Below are positions 17,147 through 25,432 of a stretch of DNA of 38,847 nucleotides, in pieces. This stretch comes from Oscillatoria salina IIICB1 (GTDB lineage: Bacteria > Cyanobacteriota > Cyanobacteriia > Cyanobacteriales > SIO1D9), in assembly GCF_020144665.1 (NCBI RefSeq), contig NZ_JAAHBQ010000034.1:1-38847 (forward strand), in the 5' to 3' direction. The translations under genes and the position numbers were made by a program. The notes beneath the pieces are model-generated. The model was not told the origin of the DNA. It ran no database searches and saw nothing but the letters and a program-made list of their open reading frames with translations. Each line of letters opens with the position of its first letter. Position 1 is the first letter of the stretch.

Positions 17147-18010
17147 TTAGAAAATAGTAATAACTAAAACGCCGGCAATCATAACTGCTGCACCTGTTGC
17201 TCTTGCTTTGATACCTTGTTCGTGAAAAATTAAGTAACCAAGTAGCACGGTAATTAAAGCACTAAGTCTTTTAACTGAGATGACATAAGCAACTAAAGTC
17301 ATACTAATTGCTTGCATTTGCAACAAAATTGCTGCACCTTGAAATAAGCCGATAGGAATCAAAGTAAGTAAATTTTGCGGGATTTGTTTAAGGCTATGTT
17401 TAGCTTTAAATAACATAATTGGTAACATAGCGATAGCAATAAAACTGTAGTTAGCGATCGCCCAAAATGTCGGTGAGGAATTTTCTATTCCTAGCTTGTC
17501 AACTGCTGAGGTGATACTCCAAATAAAAGCTACTAGCAACATTAGTTTCGATCCTTTTTCCGTTACCAGTGCTTTTAAGGGAACGAGGTAGCCTTTTTCT
17601 TTTTCTTTTAAGTTGAGAATATACGAACCAATGACAATTAAGAAAATGCCAATTGCATCAATCCAGGTGGGATATTCTCCGATGATTAAGGGAGAAGTAA
17701 TTAACAAAAATAAAGGCGTAAAAGCAATTAAGGGAATGGCAATTGATAAGTCAGAAATTTTTATAGCTTTGATAAAAAAAATGATTGCCACAATATTCAA
17801 ACTTCCTCCTATTAAGAGGGCAAGTTCAAATTTACTTCCTAACTCAGGAATTTGAATAAAAAATAACAGGGGAAGTAACAGAGGTAAAGTAAAAAACATT
17901 AACGCCCAAGAAACAATATATTCGTTAATATTTTTTAAGCCGTACTTGCTAGTTACATCTTTCAAAGATTCAAAAATAGCCGTCAAACTGGCAAAAAGAA
18001 ACCAAAGCAT
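17147..18010 (-). CDS. EamA/DMT-family transporter
   Basis: An integral membrane protein of the drug/metabolite transporter superfamily, about 287 residues from ATG 18010, with ten hydrophobic segments in two EamA repeats of five. The N-terminal LFASLTAIFESLKDVTSKYGL and the second repeat, beginning at the segment with MLLVAFIWSITSAVDKLG, are characteristic. A frame-extended start at 18058 would add 16 residues including a hydrophobic run. The shorter start puts the first helix at the very N-terminus, as is usual for the family, but neither has a clear ribosome site. The substrate is unknown. It is transcribed away from the diguanylate cyclase gene. Confidence 0.85.
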   Translation of the reverse strand: MLWFLFASLTAIFESLKDVTSKYGLKNINEYIVSWALMFFTLPLLLPLLFFIQIPELGSKFELALLIGGSLNIVAIIFFIKAIKISDLSIAIPLIAFTPLFLLITSPLIIGEYPTWIDAIGIFLIVIGSYILNLKEKEKGYLVPLKALVTEKGSKLMLLVAFIWSITSAVDKLGIENSSPTFWAIANYSFIAIAMLPIMLFKAKHSLKQIPQNLLTLIPIGLFQGAAILLQMQAISMTLVAYVISVKRLSALITVLLGYLIFHEQGIKARATGAAVMIAGVLVITIF

Positions 18011-18058
18011 AATTAAAATTAAGAGATGAATAGTTGAAATTTTACTTGGTATTGCCAA

Positions 18059-18517
18059 GCAAAAAAAATCAACAATTTGCAGGGTTATGTTAGCGATGTT
18101 ACACTCGATTTAACACCTTCCGAAAAGAAGATTATGCAAACTGCTGATGTATGCGTACAGGTGCGGTGAAAGTACAATCAAGTGTCAAAAGTGGGAAATT
18201 ACTGAAAATTAATTTAGCTAGTCATCGTCAAAAATATAGATAAATTAAGACTTATGTCGCCCTCCCACGGTGCAGATTTCTTCTTCAGATATCTTTATAT
18301 AGTTGGGGTGCTTGGCTTAGTTGGATTAGTTTAGTTTAATCTCGGATACAGTTTTTCCCAAGCTAACTTAGGCTTGAGAGCGAACTGGTTTGAGTAGAAT
18401 TCTCGTGATTTACAAAAAATGATTTATTATTTAGAAGAAATAGTAAATGAAGTATTAAAACTTTAATAAAAATAAAAAAAAAGTTACAAATCAACCCAAG
18501 ATTTCCAGCATCAAACA
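18059..18517. other. 459-bp gene-poor region before the GGDEF-EAL gene
   Basis: No standard gene is seen. It is AT-rich, with a long A-run (18470-18482) just before the next gene. A 26-codon ORF at 18254-18334 would encode a peptide with a hydrophobic C-terminal half (FFFRYLYIVGVLGLVGLV). It has no ribosome site and is probably chance. The region should contain the promoters of both flanking divergent genes, but none is convincing. Confidence 0.4.
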
Positions 18518-21500
18518 ATGAATTTTAGCGATCGCCTACCACAAGCACTCGGATTAAATGCCAGCAAACAAGCCGCGCTAGGACTGATTATACTTATGGC
18601 TGCGGGGTTTGCAGGTAATTATTTACGTTGGTCGTTTTTTTTTCACATCGACTTTATTTTCGGGACGATCGCTGTATGGTTGGTAGTCTGTCTTTACGGA
18701 AAATCCTGGGGGATCGTCGCTGCACTAATTGCGAGTAGTTGTACCTACTTACTTTGGTTGCATCCCTACGCGATCGTTATCTTTACCTGCGAAGCAATCT
18801 TTGTCAGTTACTTATTTCACCGACGCAAGCAAAACATTCTTTTACTCGATGGCATTTATTGGCTAATCATCGGAATGCCTTTAATTTGGTTTTTTTACGC
18901 TCATGTATTACAAGTAGAACCGATTCAAGCACGAATAATTCTCTTAAAACAACCTGTAAACGGCATTTTTAACGCTCTCATTGCCAGCTTAATGCTTAAC
19001 TATTTACCTATCCACAAATGCTTAGATCGTCCGCCCAAACTTAGTAATCTTAGCCTCCGTCAAACATTATTTAACCTCCTGGTAGCCTTTGTCTTTTTTC
19101 CCACCCTCGGCTTCATGGCTTGGGATAGCCATCGTGTGGTTGATAACATCAAAACCTCAGCCCAACAAGAACTTAATGCTGTCTCAACTCAGTTAATAAA
19201 TGAAATCGAAACTTGGCAGCAGAAACATCTACAAGCCTTAAGAAAATTAGCGGAAATTTCTCCATTATCTTTCCGGGAGCGATTACTAACTTGGCAGGCA
19301 AATATCCAAATAACTAAAGCTATTTTACCAGATTTTGAGAACATTTATTTAGTGGATTCAGCAGGAAAAATTCGAGTATCAACTTCAGCAATTCAAACCA
19401 ATTTTCCTAAAAAAATTAACCTATCTTCAGCCCAAATATCAATTACTGAAAGCAAGAATCTTTCCGAAAAAAGACTTATTTTGACTGTAGCGACAGACCA
19501 GCAAAAACGCAATTTTATTATTGGTGAAATCAATCTCAATACCTTAGAAAAAATTCTCAAATTAAACACTAACGAACAAGGAAGAGAAATTACTCTCGTA
19601 GATCCAAACCAGAGGGTTATAGCTAGTACCAGAAGCAATCTGCAAAGGCAACAAACTTTCGCTCGCCGTCAGGATGGCGAAATTCAACCTTTGAAAGCCC
19701 AATCCAGCTATCATTGGTTGCCAACTACAGGCAGTCCCATATTTATGGTACGGTGGACAAACTCCTTTTTTGTCCGGGAATCTTTAATCGCTAACGAGAT
19801 ACCTTGGACATTAATTGTTGAAGTTCCTGCTGCACCCCACGTCCGCTATATCGAACAAGTATATACTAAAGATTTACTAGTTTTAATTGTTATTTCTAGC
19901 TTGGCTTTAATCATCGCTGAATTAATTTCTCGTCGTCTTGTCGCTCCTCTTTACCAACTAGCAAAAGTAACTACTAATTTACCTCATAAACTTTTAGAAA
20001 GAGAATTAATTCGCTGGCCCCAATCTCAAATTACCGAATTAGCTTCTTTAGTGGATAATTTTCGCTTAATGTCAGTAGCACTCGCCCAAAAATTCCGCGA
20101 AATCCATGCTGCTAAAATCTTGCTAGAGCAACGAGTTGCCGATCGCACTCAAGAACTATTAGCAACAAATCGCGAATTAGAAGCAGAAATTAGAGAACGC
20201 CAGCAAGTAGAAGCCGCATTGCGAGAGAGTGAAGAAAGATTTCGGCAAATGGCAGAAAATATTAACGAAGTATTTTGGATGAAAGACCGCGATCGCTACA
20301 CTAATCTTTATACCAGTCCTGCTTACGAAACAATTTGGGGTCGTAGCTGTGCTAGTTTATACCGCGATCCTACTTCTTACCTCGATGCTATTCATCCAGA
20401 AGATCGCGAACAAGTAGTCAAAGCCCTGAAGAAGAAATCGATCGGTGACTATAACGAAGAATATCGCATTATCAAGCCTGACGGTTCTGTGCGTTGGATT
20501 TGGGATCGCGCTTTTCCGATCGCCAACTCTAAGGGTGAAGTATATCGCATCGTTGGAGTTGCCCGAGATATCACCGATCGCAAACTAGCAGAAGCCCAAT
20601 TATTACGCAACGCCTTTTACGATCCTCTCACAGAATTACCCAACCGTTCCTTATTTATGGATCGCCTCAAACAAGCGATCGCCCGCACTCAACGAGAACT
20701 AAAACGTCGCTTTGCGGTACTTTTCCTCGACTTAGATCGCTTCAAAATCGTTAACGACAGTTTAGGACATTTAGTTGGCGATCGCCTCCTGATCGAAACC
20801 GCCCAACGACTCCAAACTTGTTTGCGTCCCGGAGATACTGTCGCCCGATTCGGTGGCGATGAATTCGCTATCTTATTAGATGATGTCAAAGATGTCGGTA
20901 AAGCTATCTTAGTTTGCGAACGCATTCAAAAAGCATTAGAATCACCTTTTTTCTTGGACAGCTACGAAGTTTTCACCACTGCTAGTATCGGGATCGCTTT
21001 AAGTACCAAAAACGATCGCCAACCAGAAAACTTGCTTCGAGATGCTGATACTGCCATGTATCGTGCCAAAGCCAAAGGAAAGGGTCATTATGCTATTTTC
21101 GATCCCACTATGTACAACCAAGTTGTTGAGTTGTTGCGAGTCGAAACCGATCTAAGAAAGGCAATCGAAAGACAAGAATTGCAAGTTTACTATCAACCAG
21201 TTATCTGCTTAAAAACTGGCAAAATTATCGGTTTTGAAGCCTTAGTTCGCTGGCAACATTCCCAACAAGGATTAATTTCTCCAGCAGCTTTTATTCCCAT
21301 TGCTGAAGAAACCGGACTCATAGTTTCGATCGGACAATGGGTATTAGAAGCATCTTGTCGTCAACTGCTCGAATGGCAAGAAAAATTTAGCTTCTCCAGA
21401 GATTTGATTATGAGCGTCAATCTTTCCCCGAAACAATTTTGCCAGCGAAGCTTGGTTGCCGAAATCGACAAAATTATGCAAAAAACTAGGATTAATGCCA

Positions 21501-21910
21501 AAAACTTAAAATTAGAAATTACCGAAAGTGGCATTGTTGAAAATGCCGACTCTGCCGCCCAAATCTTAGCTCATTTGAAAAACTTAGGCGTACAATTGTG
21601 TATTGACGACTTTGGTACTGGTTACTCATCTTTGAGTCGCTTGCATCAATTTCCCATCGATACTTTGAAAATCGATCGCTCATTTGTGAGCAGAATGGAA
21701 CGAGAAAGTGAAGGCATCAAAATAGTTCAAGCGATCGTCACTCTTGCTCATAACCTGGGTATGGATGCGATCGCCGAAGGAATAGAAACACAAATGCAGC
21801 TAGAACAACTAAAAGCTTTGCAATGCGAACAAGGACAAGGTTACTTTTTTGCCAAACCTTTAGATAATAAAGCAGCAGAAGAATTATTAGCAAAATCACC
21901 ACAATGGTAA
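18518..21910 (+). CDS. membrane-bound sensor with PAS, GGDEF and EAL domains (c-di-GMP turnover)
   Basis: A 1130-residue membrane protein that can make and break the second messenger cyclic di-GMP. The N-terminal 215 residues hold a multi-helix membrane domain. An exported sensing region follows (about 215-445), then a transmembrane helix at about 447-467, a HAMP-like and coiled-coil stretch, and a PAS domain from about 565 (ESEERFRQMAENINEVFW). The cyclase site is intact (GGDEF at 779-783), with the inhibitory RxxD site (RPGD) five residues before it. The EAL site is intact (EAL at 907-909), with DDFGTGYSSL and TLKIDRSFV downstream. Both enzymatic halves appear competent, so the balance must be set by the sensors. 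The signal is unknown. The TRAP binding-protein gene starts 50 bp after it. Confidence 0.93.
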   Translation: MNFSDRLPQALGLNASKQAALGLIILMAAGFAGNYLRWSFFFHIDFIFGTIAVWLVVCLYGKSWGIVAALIASSCTYLLWLHPYAIVIFTCEAIFVSYLFHRRKQNILLLDGIYWLIIGMPLIWFFYAHVLQVEPIQARIILLKQPVNGIFNALIASLMLNYLPIHKCLDRPPKLSNLSLRQTLFNLLVAFVFFPTLGFMAWDSHRVVDNIKTSAQQELNAVSTQLINEIETWQQKHLQALRKLAEISPLSFRERLLTWQANIQITKAILPDFENIYLVDSAGKIRVSTSAIQTNFPKKINLSSAQISITESKNLSEKRLILTVATDQQKRNFIIGEINLNTLEKILKLNTNEQGREITLVDPNQRVIASTRSNLQRQQTFARRQDGEIQPLKAQSSYHWLPTTGSPIFMVRWTNSFFVRESLIANEIPWTLIVEVPAAPHVRYIEQVYTKDLLVLIVISSLALIIAELISRRLVAPLYQLAKVTTNLPHKLLERELIRWPQSQITELASLVDNFRLMSVALAQKFREIHAAKILLEQRVADRTQELLATNRELEAEIRERQQVEAALRESEERFRQMAENINEVFWMKDRDRYTNLYTSPAYETIWGRSCASLYRDPTSYLDAIHPEDREQVVKALKKKSIGDYNEEYRIIKPDGSVRWIWDRAFPIANSKGEVYRIVGVARDITDRKLAEAQLLRNAFYDPLTELPNRSLFMDRLKQAIARTQRELKRRFAVLFLDLDRFKIVNDSLGHLVGDRLLIETAQRLQTCLRPGDTVARFGGDEFAILLDDVKDVGKAILVCERIQKALESPFFLDSYEVFTTASIGIALSTKNDRQPENLLRDADTAMYRAKAKGKGHYAIFDPTMYNQVVELLRVETDLRKAIERQELQVYYQPVICLKTGKIIGFEALVRWQHSQQGLISPAAFIPIAEETGLIVSIGQWVLEASCRQLLEWQEKFSFSRDLIMSVNLSPKQFCQRSLVAEIDKIMQKTRINAKNLKLEITESGIVENADSAAQILAHLKNLGVQLCIDDFGTGYSSLSRLHQFPIDTLKIDRSFVSRMERESEGIKIVQAIVTLAHNLGMDAIAEGIETQMQLEQLKALQCEQGQGYFFAKPLDNKAAEELLAKSPQW

Positions 21911-21960
21911 AATTAAACTTTGCTCGTTAATTGAAAAATTCTTCACTAAAAAATAACCAG

Positions 21961-23064
21961 ATGAAACGCCGACAGTTTGTTACCAATAGCGCGATCGCTG
22001 CCACTAGTACGGTCGCGATCGCTGCTTGCAACCAAAATACCACCACAACCACCACTGGTAGCTTACCCAGAATAGACTGGCGCATGGCAACCAGTTGGCC
22101 CCAATCCCTCGATACAATCTTCGGCGGCGCAGAAACCGTTTGTCAACGAGTTAGCGAAATGACTGACGGACGTTTCACGATCGCGCCCTTCGCGGCTGGC
22201 GAAATTGTCGGCGGCTTAGAAGTTTTGGACGCAGTCCAAAGCGGCGCCGTCGAATGCGGACATACTGCTAGTTACTACTACGTTGGCAAAAATCCCGCCC
22301 TCGGTTTTGGTACCGCAATCCCCTTTGGCTTCACCCCCCAACAACAAAATGCTTGGCTATATCACGGCGGCGGTTTAGAAGCCATGCGAAAAATTTATTC
22401 TGACTTTCAAATCATTAACTTCCCCGCCGGAAATACCGGAACCCAAATGGGCGGTTGGTTTAAGCGACAAATCAACTCCATTAGCGATCTCAATGGCTTA
22501 AAAATGCGTATTCCTGGATTAGGCGGACAAGTAATGTCTCGCTTAGGAGTTAACGTTCAAGTCTTACCCGGAGGCGAAATTTTCCTCGCTTTAGATCGCG
22601 GCGCGATCGACGCCGCCGAGTGGGTTGGACCCTACGACGACCTCAAATTAGGCTTGAACGAAGCCGCCAATTTCTATTACTATCCTGGTTGGTGGGAACC
22701 AGGAGCAACTTTAGAAGTCCAAGTCAATCAATCTGCTTGGGAGAGATTGCCTCAAGAGTACCGCCAAGTCCTGGAAACTGCTACCTATGAAGCTAATCTA
22801 AATATGCTTTCTAAGTATGATGCTTTGAACGGAGAAGCACTACAAAAAATCCTTGCTGGTGGCACTCAACTAACTGCTTATCCCCAAGACGTTTTGGCAG
22901 CAGCACAAAGAGAATCTTTCGCTCTCTATGAAGAAAATGCCAGTCAAGATGCCTCTTTTCGAGAAGTTTACGAACAGTGGCAAAATTTCCGCCAACAAGT
23001 TTCTGAGTGGAATAGTCTTAATCAATTAACTTTTGAAAATTTTGTCGTCCAAAATTCGGTTTAA
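21961..23064 (+). CDS. TRAP transporter solute-binding protein, TakP/DctP-like, Tat-exported
   Basis: A 367-residue periplasmic binding protein for a TRAP-type carrier. It starts at ATG 21961, giving a twin-arginine signal (MKRRQFVTNSAIAATSTVAI) that ends in a lipobox-like AIAAC, so it may be a lipoprotein. A TTG at 21931 would add ten residues ahead of the twin arginine and is unlikely. Mature-region motifs match the 2-oxo-acid-binding TakP branch: RMATSWPQSLDTIFGGAE, PFGFTPQQQNAWLYHGGG, PAGNTGTQMGGWF, LKMRIPGLGG and GGEIFLALDRGAIDAAEWVGP. The carboxylate-binding Arg and the EWVGP loop are present. The substrate is probably a small 2-oxo acid or other organic acid. No DctQ or DctM permease genes are in the window. 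Confidence 0.9.
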   Translation: MKRRQFVTNSAIAATSTVAIAACNQNTTTTTTGSLPRIDWRMATSWPQSLDTIFGGAETVCQRVSEMTDGRFTIAPFAAGEIVGGLEVLDAVQSGAVECGHTASYYYVGKNPALGFGTAIPFGFTPQQQNAWLYHGGGLEAMRKIYSDFQIINFPAGNTGTQMGGWFKRQINSISDLNGLKMRIPGLGGQVMSRLGVNVQVLPGGEIFLALDRGAIDAAEWVGPYDDLKLGLNEAANFYYYPGWWEPGATLEVQVNQSAWERLPQEYRQVLETATYEANLNMLSKYDALNGEALQKILAGGTQLTAYPQDVLAAAQRESFALYEENASQDASFREVYEQWQNFRQQVSEWNSLNQLTFENFVVQNSV

Positions 23065-23076
23065 TTATTAACAACT

Positions 23077-23979
23077 ATGCCCCAAATATTAATTACAGGC
23101 GGAAGTGGTTTTTTAGGTGGAAATCTTTGTCAACTCGCTAAACAAAACTGGCAAGTGTATGCAACTTATAACCAGCACAAAATTGCTCTTGACGACGTGA
23201 ATTTCTTGCCAACTGACTTAACAGATTTTACTCAACTTAAACTTCTGTTTGCTGAAATCAAACCAGCAGCAGTTATTCACACTGCCGCCCAATCTCAACC
23301 TAACTATTGCCAAACTCATCCCGACGAATCATTTCTAATCAACGTCACTGTTTCTCATAATATTGCTGGTTTATGTGCAGATTATGCTATACCTTGTATT
23401 TTTACTTCTACAGACTTAGTATTTGATGGTTTAAATGCTCCCTATCGCGAAACTGATTCTACCACTCCAATTAATACTTATGGCGAGCAAAAAGTTTTGG
23501 CTGAAACAGGAATGTTAGAACGCTATCCCCAAACAGCAATTTGCCGAATGCCGTTAATGTTCGGTCAGGCTACCCCGACAGCTTCTAGTTTTATTCAACT
23601 ATTTCTCAAAGCACTACAAGACGGTAAAAATTTAAGTCTATTTACTGATGAATTTAGAACCCCAGTAAGCGGTAAAACTGCTGCTCGGGGCTTATTATTA
23701 GCTTTAGCAAAAAAAGTTACAGGTATTTTACATCTAGGAGGAAAAGAGCGCATTTCTCGCTATGATTTTGGTTGCTTAATGGCAGAAATTTTTGGTTTTT
23801 CTCAAAAGCAAATTACTCGTTGTTTGCAACGAGATGTCCCGATGGCTGCACCAAGACCATCTGATGTTTCTTTGCACAGCGAAAAAGCTTTTAGTTTGGG
23901 ATATCAACCTCCATCTTTGCGAACCGAGTTACTAGAGGTTAGAAACTGCGGCTTGGGGAGACAAGGAAGAGGGGGATGA
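23077..23979 (+). CDS. RmlD-like NAD(P)-dependent sugar reductase (extended SDR)
   Basis: A 300-residue short-chain dehydrogenase of the dTDP-4-dehydrorhamnose reductase type. The nucleotide site is ITGGSGFLGGNL (residues 6-17), the catalytic YxxxK is YGEQK, and the STDLVFDG segment is the RmlD/MAT2B hallmark. It probably reduces or rearranges a nucleotide sugar or related compound, but no other rhamnose-pathway genes are near. It starts 12 bp after the TRAP protein gene and is probably co-transcribed with it. The final residues (GLGRQGRGG) are encoded by a G-rich repeat (23954-23992) shared with the sequence after carB, so the native C-terminus has probably been altered. Confidence 0.85.
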   Translation: MPQILITGGSGFLGGNLCQLAKQNWQVYATYNQHKIALDDVNFLPTDLTDFTQLKLLFAEIKPAAVIHTAAQSQPNYCQTHPDESFLINVTVSHNIAGLCADYAIPCIFTSTDLVFDGLNAPYRETDSTTPINTYGEQKVLAETGMLERYPQTAICRMPLMFGQATPTASSFIQLFLKALQDGKNLSLFTDEFRTPVSGKTAARGLLLALAKKVTGILHLGGKERISRYDFGCLMAEIFGFSQKQITRCLQRDVPMAAPRPSDVSLHSEKAFSLGYQPPSLRTELLEVRNCGLGRQGRGG

Positions 23980-23992
23980 GGGGGATAAACTG
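23954..23992 (+). repeat. G-rich repeat overlapping the end of the RmlD-like gene
   Basis: TTGGGGAGACAAGGAAGAGG, then GGGATGAGGGGGATAAACTG. It shares GGGAGACAAGGA with 4112-4123 and a following ATAAACTG with 4126-4133 after carB, so it appears to be the same interspersed element. The stop codon TGA (23977-23979) lies inside it. Confidence 0.65.
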
Positions 23993-24056
23993 GTTGCTGT
24001 TCGGCGATCGCCCTATCCCCAAAAATCTCTTTGCCAAAAAAAAAATTCAAAAGGGG

Positions 24057-24087
24057 GTGACACACCCCACCCCAGTTGTGCTATAAT
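24057..24087 (+). promoter_or_regulatory. candidate promoter for a short transcript
   Basis: TATAAT at 24082-24087 is a perfect -10 hexamer. GTGACA at 24057-24062 is a fair -35 with a 19-bp spacer. The predicted start near 24094 is only about 25 bp before the terminator stem at 24117, so the transcript would be about 50 nt. Confidence 0.45.
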
Positions 24088-24116
24088 CTGTTATATTGAT
24101 GCACCCTGATGATCGG

Positions 24117-24146
24117 GAGGGTCACATTCTGTGGCTCTCTTTTTTG
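24117..24146 (+). terminator. strong Rho-independent terminator
   Basis: GAGGGTCACA, loop TTC, TGTGGCTCTC: a 10-bp stem with two G-T wobbles, followed directly by TTTTTTG. It lies in no known gene and right after a TATAAT box. Confidence 0.8.
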
Positions 24147-24437
24147 TCTCTGTCTATCTTACGTGCCGAGAAGAGCCTTCAAAGAAGTATAAATGGCTTG
24201 TTAAGGTCAAAAGATCGCGTCTGGGAAAAATGTCTTTACCCTATTAAGTCATTTTACCCGATCGTTTTGTATTCTACCATAACCCCCTGCTTTTAACCCC
24301 ATCTAAATCAAGGATTTTAGATGCAGACTGCACAAAAGGTTTAGTTCAATATTAGAGCAATTGAAAATAAAAGGCAACAAACTTTTTAGCTGTTATAGAT
24401 CCTAATATATATAAGTAAAATTTTCACTTAATGAATA

Positions 24438-24465
24438 TAGTCCGCATTGGCGGGCTAATTTTTTT
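24438..24465 (+). terminator. Rho-independent terminator
   Basis: TAGTCCGC, loop ATTG, GCGGGCTA: an 8-bp stem with one G-T wobble, then ATTTTTTT. It lies 136 bp before the small secreted-protein gene and ends an unidentified upstream transcript. Confidence 0.75.
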
Positions 24466-24600
24466 AGTAATAATACTTGAGAAAGACGAACAGCAAATTT
24501 AATTCAATTTTGTACTCATTTAGATTTATTTCTCTTGCTAGAAGCACGATGCTTTCTAGAAATTTAAATTAAAAGTAATTGACGTAAGGAGATGATAGTT

Positions 24601-24957
24601 ATGAAACGTTTATTTTTAGGAACTTTGTCTGTGTTAATGTTGTCTGCGGCGGGTATTCCTGCGGCTCAAGCAGAAGTTAATCAAGATAGTTCAATTCAAT
24701 CTTATGGCTATTCCGAGCAGGAATATCGCACAACTCCTTTTGATTTGATGGGTAATGCTTATAATGGTGCTTATGAAGAAATGGGTATTTCTAGTGGCAC
24801 AAATTTACTGAGAGATTATCAAGCAGGAATGGTGACTGCTGAGGATATTGTGACGGCTGGTATTCGCGATGGCGATATTCCCGCACAAGCTTTACAAGAT
24901 CCAGAATATGTAGGTAAAGTTAAGCGTCAGCTTGATGTTTTGAGTAGAGATGTTTAG
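24601..24957 (+). CDS. small secreted protein of unknown function
   Basis: A 118-residue protein with a typical signal peptide (MKRLFLGTLSVLMLSAAGIPAAQAE, cut after AQA, residue 24). GGAG ends 9 bases before ATG 24601, whereas the in-frame ATG 24592 touches it, so 24601 is the start. The mature part is acidic and contains SYGYSEQEYRTTPFDLMGNAYNGAYEEMG, given here as a run of short motifs only, plus RDYQAGMVTAEDIV. I do not recognise a named family. The conserved look suggests a cyanobacterial exported protein. It is a single-gene unit with terminators on both sides. Confidence 0.65.
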   Translation: MKRLFLGTLSVLMLSAAGIPAAQAEVNQDSSIQSYGYSEQEYRTTPFDLMGNAYNGAYEEMGISSGTNLLRDYQAGMVTAEDIVTAGIRDGDIPAQALQDPEYVGKVKRQLDVLSRDV

Positions 24958-25008
24958 GTTTGAAAAAAATACTTCTCTATGTAATAGATTACTCTAAAGA
25001 TTTACCTT

Positions 25009-25037
25009 TTCCTCATCCTAGAGAATGAGGAATTTTT
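25009..25037 (+). terminator. Rho-independent terminator after the small secreted-protein gene
   Basis: TTCCTCAT, loop CCTAGAGA, ATGAGGAA: a perfect 8-bp stem followed by TTTTTG, 52 bp past the stop codon. Confidence 0.8.
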
Positions 25038-25175
25038 GTATAAATCTTCTCAAGCAGAAATTAAGCGATCTGAAACAAAATTCCTTAGCGAACTTTGTTT
25101 GCACCTACTTGTTCGCGCCGTGTTTCCGTAGGAGAAGTGAGAACGGCTCCGCCGAATGGGCGAAACTAAATAATA

Positions 25176-25256
25176 TGCGGATGGCGAGATTTGAACTCGC
25201 ACAGCTTTCGCCACACGCCCCTCAAGCGTGCGTGTCTACCGTTCCACCACATCCGC
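25176..25256 (-). tRNA. tRNA-Leu (anticodon GAG)
   Basis: On the minus strand an 81-nt cloverleaf starts GCGGATG and ends CATCCGC plus discriminator A. The anticodon arm is CACGC-TTGAGGG-GCGTG, giving anticodon GAG (reads CUC and CUU). A long variable arm and a T-loop with GTTCAAATC are present, as expected for a class II leucine tRNA. The 3' CCA is not encoded. The gene is oriented opposite to its neighbours. Confidence 0.95.
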
Positions 25257-25432
25257 AAAAACATAGCTTTGTTTAATATATCACATCAAAAACGAGTTTT
25301 GGGTTAAACAGGAGAAATTATTTATGAGGAGCGATCGCTAAAAATAGTTAAGATAGTGGCAGAAGGCTCGCTCTCGTCTTGGGGCTGAGGTCGTGTCTGT
25401 TGGTTATTTGCCCGGTCGTATTTGTCTGGAAA

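Larger units (their letters stand above)
23993..24591. other. about 600-bp intergenic region with two terminators and a candidate short transcript
   Basis: No protein gene is convincing. A 66-codon ORF at 24096-24296 runs through a perfect terminator and is rejected. Two Rho-independent terminators (24117-24146 and 24438-24465) and a hairpin CATCTAAA...TTTAGATG (about 24300-24323) are seen. The terminators imply one or two short transcripts not explained by the flanking genes. None matches a small-RNA family I recognise (6S, tmRNA, RNase P, SRP or Yfr1). Confidence 0.5.

Noticed and set aside
18254-18334. A 26-codon hydrophobic ORF as a tiny membrane protein
   Set aside because: No ribosome site or promoter and no match to known small photosynthetic or respiratory subunits that I recognise; chance is likely.
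24096-24296. A 66-codon open frame (MHPDDREGHILW...)
   Set aside because: It runs through a perfect Rho-independent terminator and ends in uncharacteristic sequence, with no ribosome site.
23993-24591. 6S RNA, tmRNA, RNase P RNA, SRP RNA or Yfr1 in the gene-poor region
   Set aside because: None of the conserved sequence cores of these RNAs is present; only terminators and a promoter-like box are seen.
25025-25276. An open frame overlapping the tRNA
   Set aside because: It lies over a well-defined tRNA-Leu on the other strand and over a terminator; the translation has no known motif.
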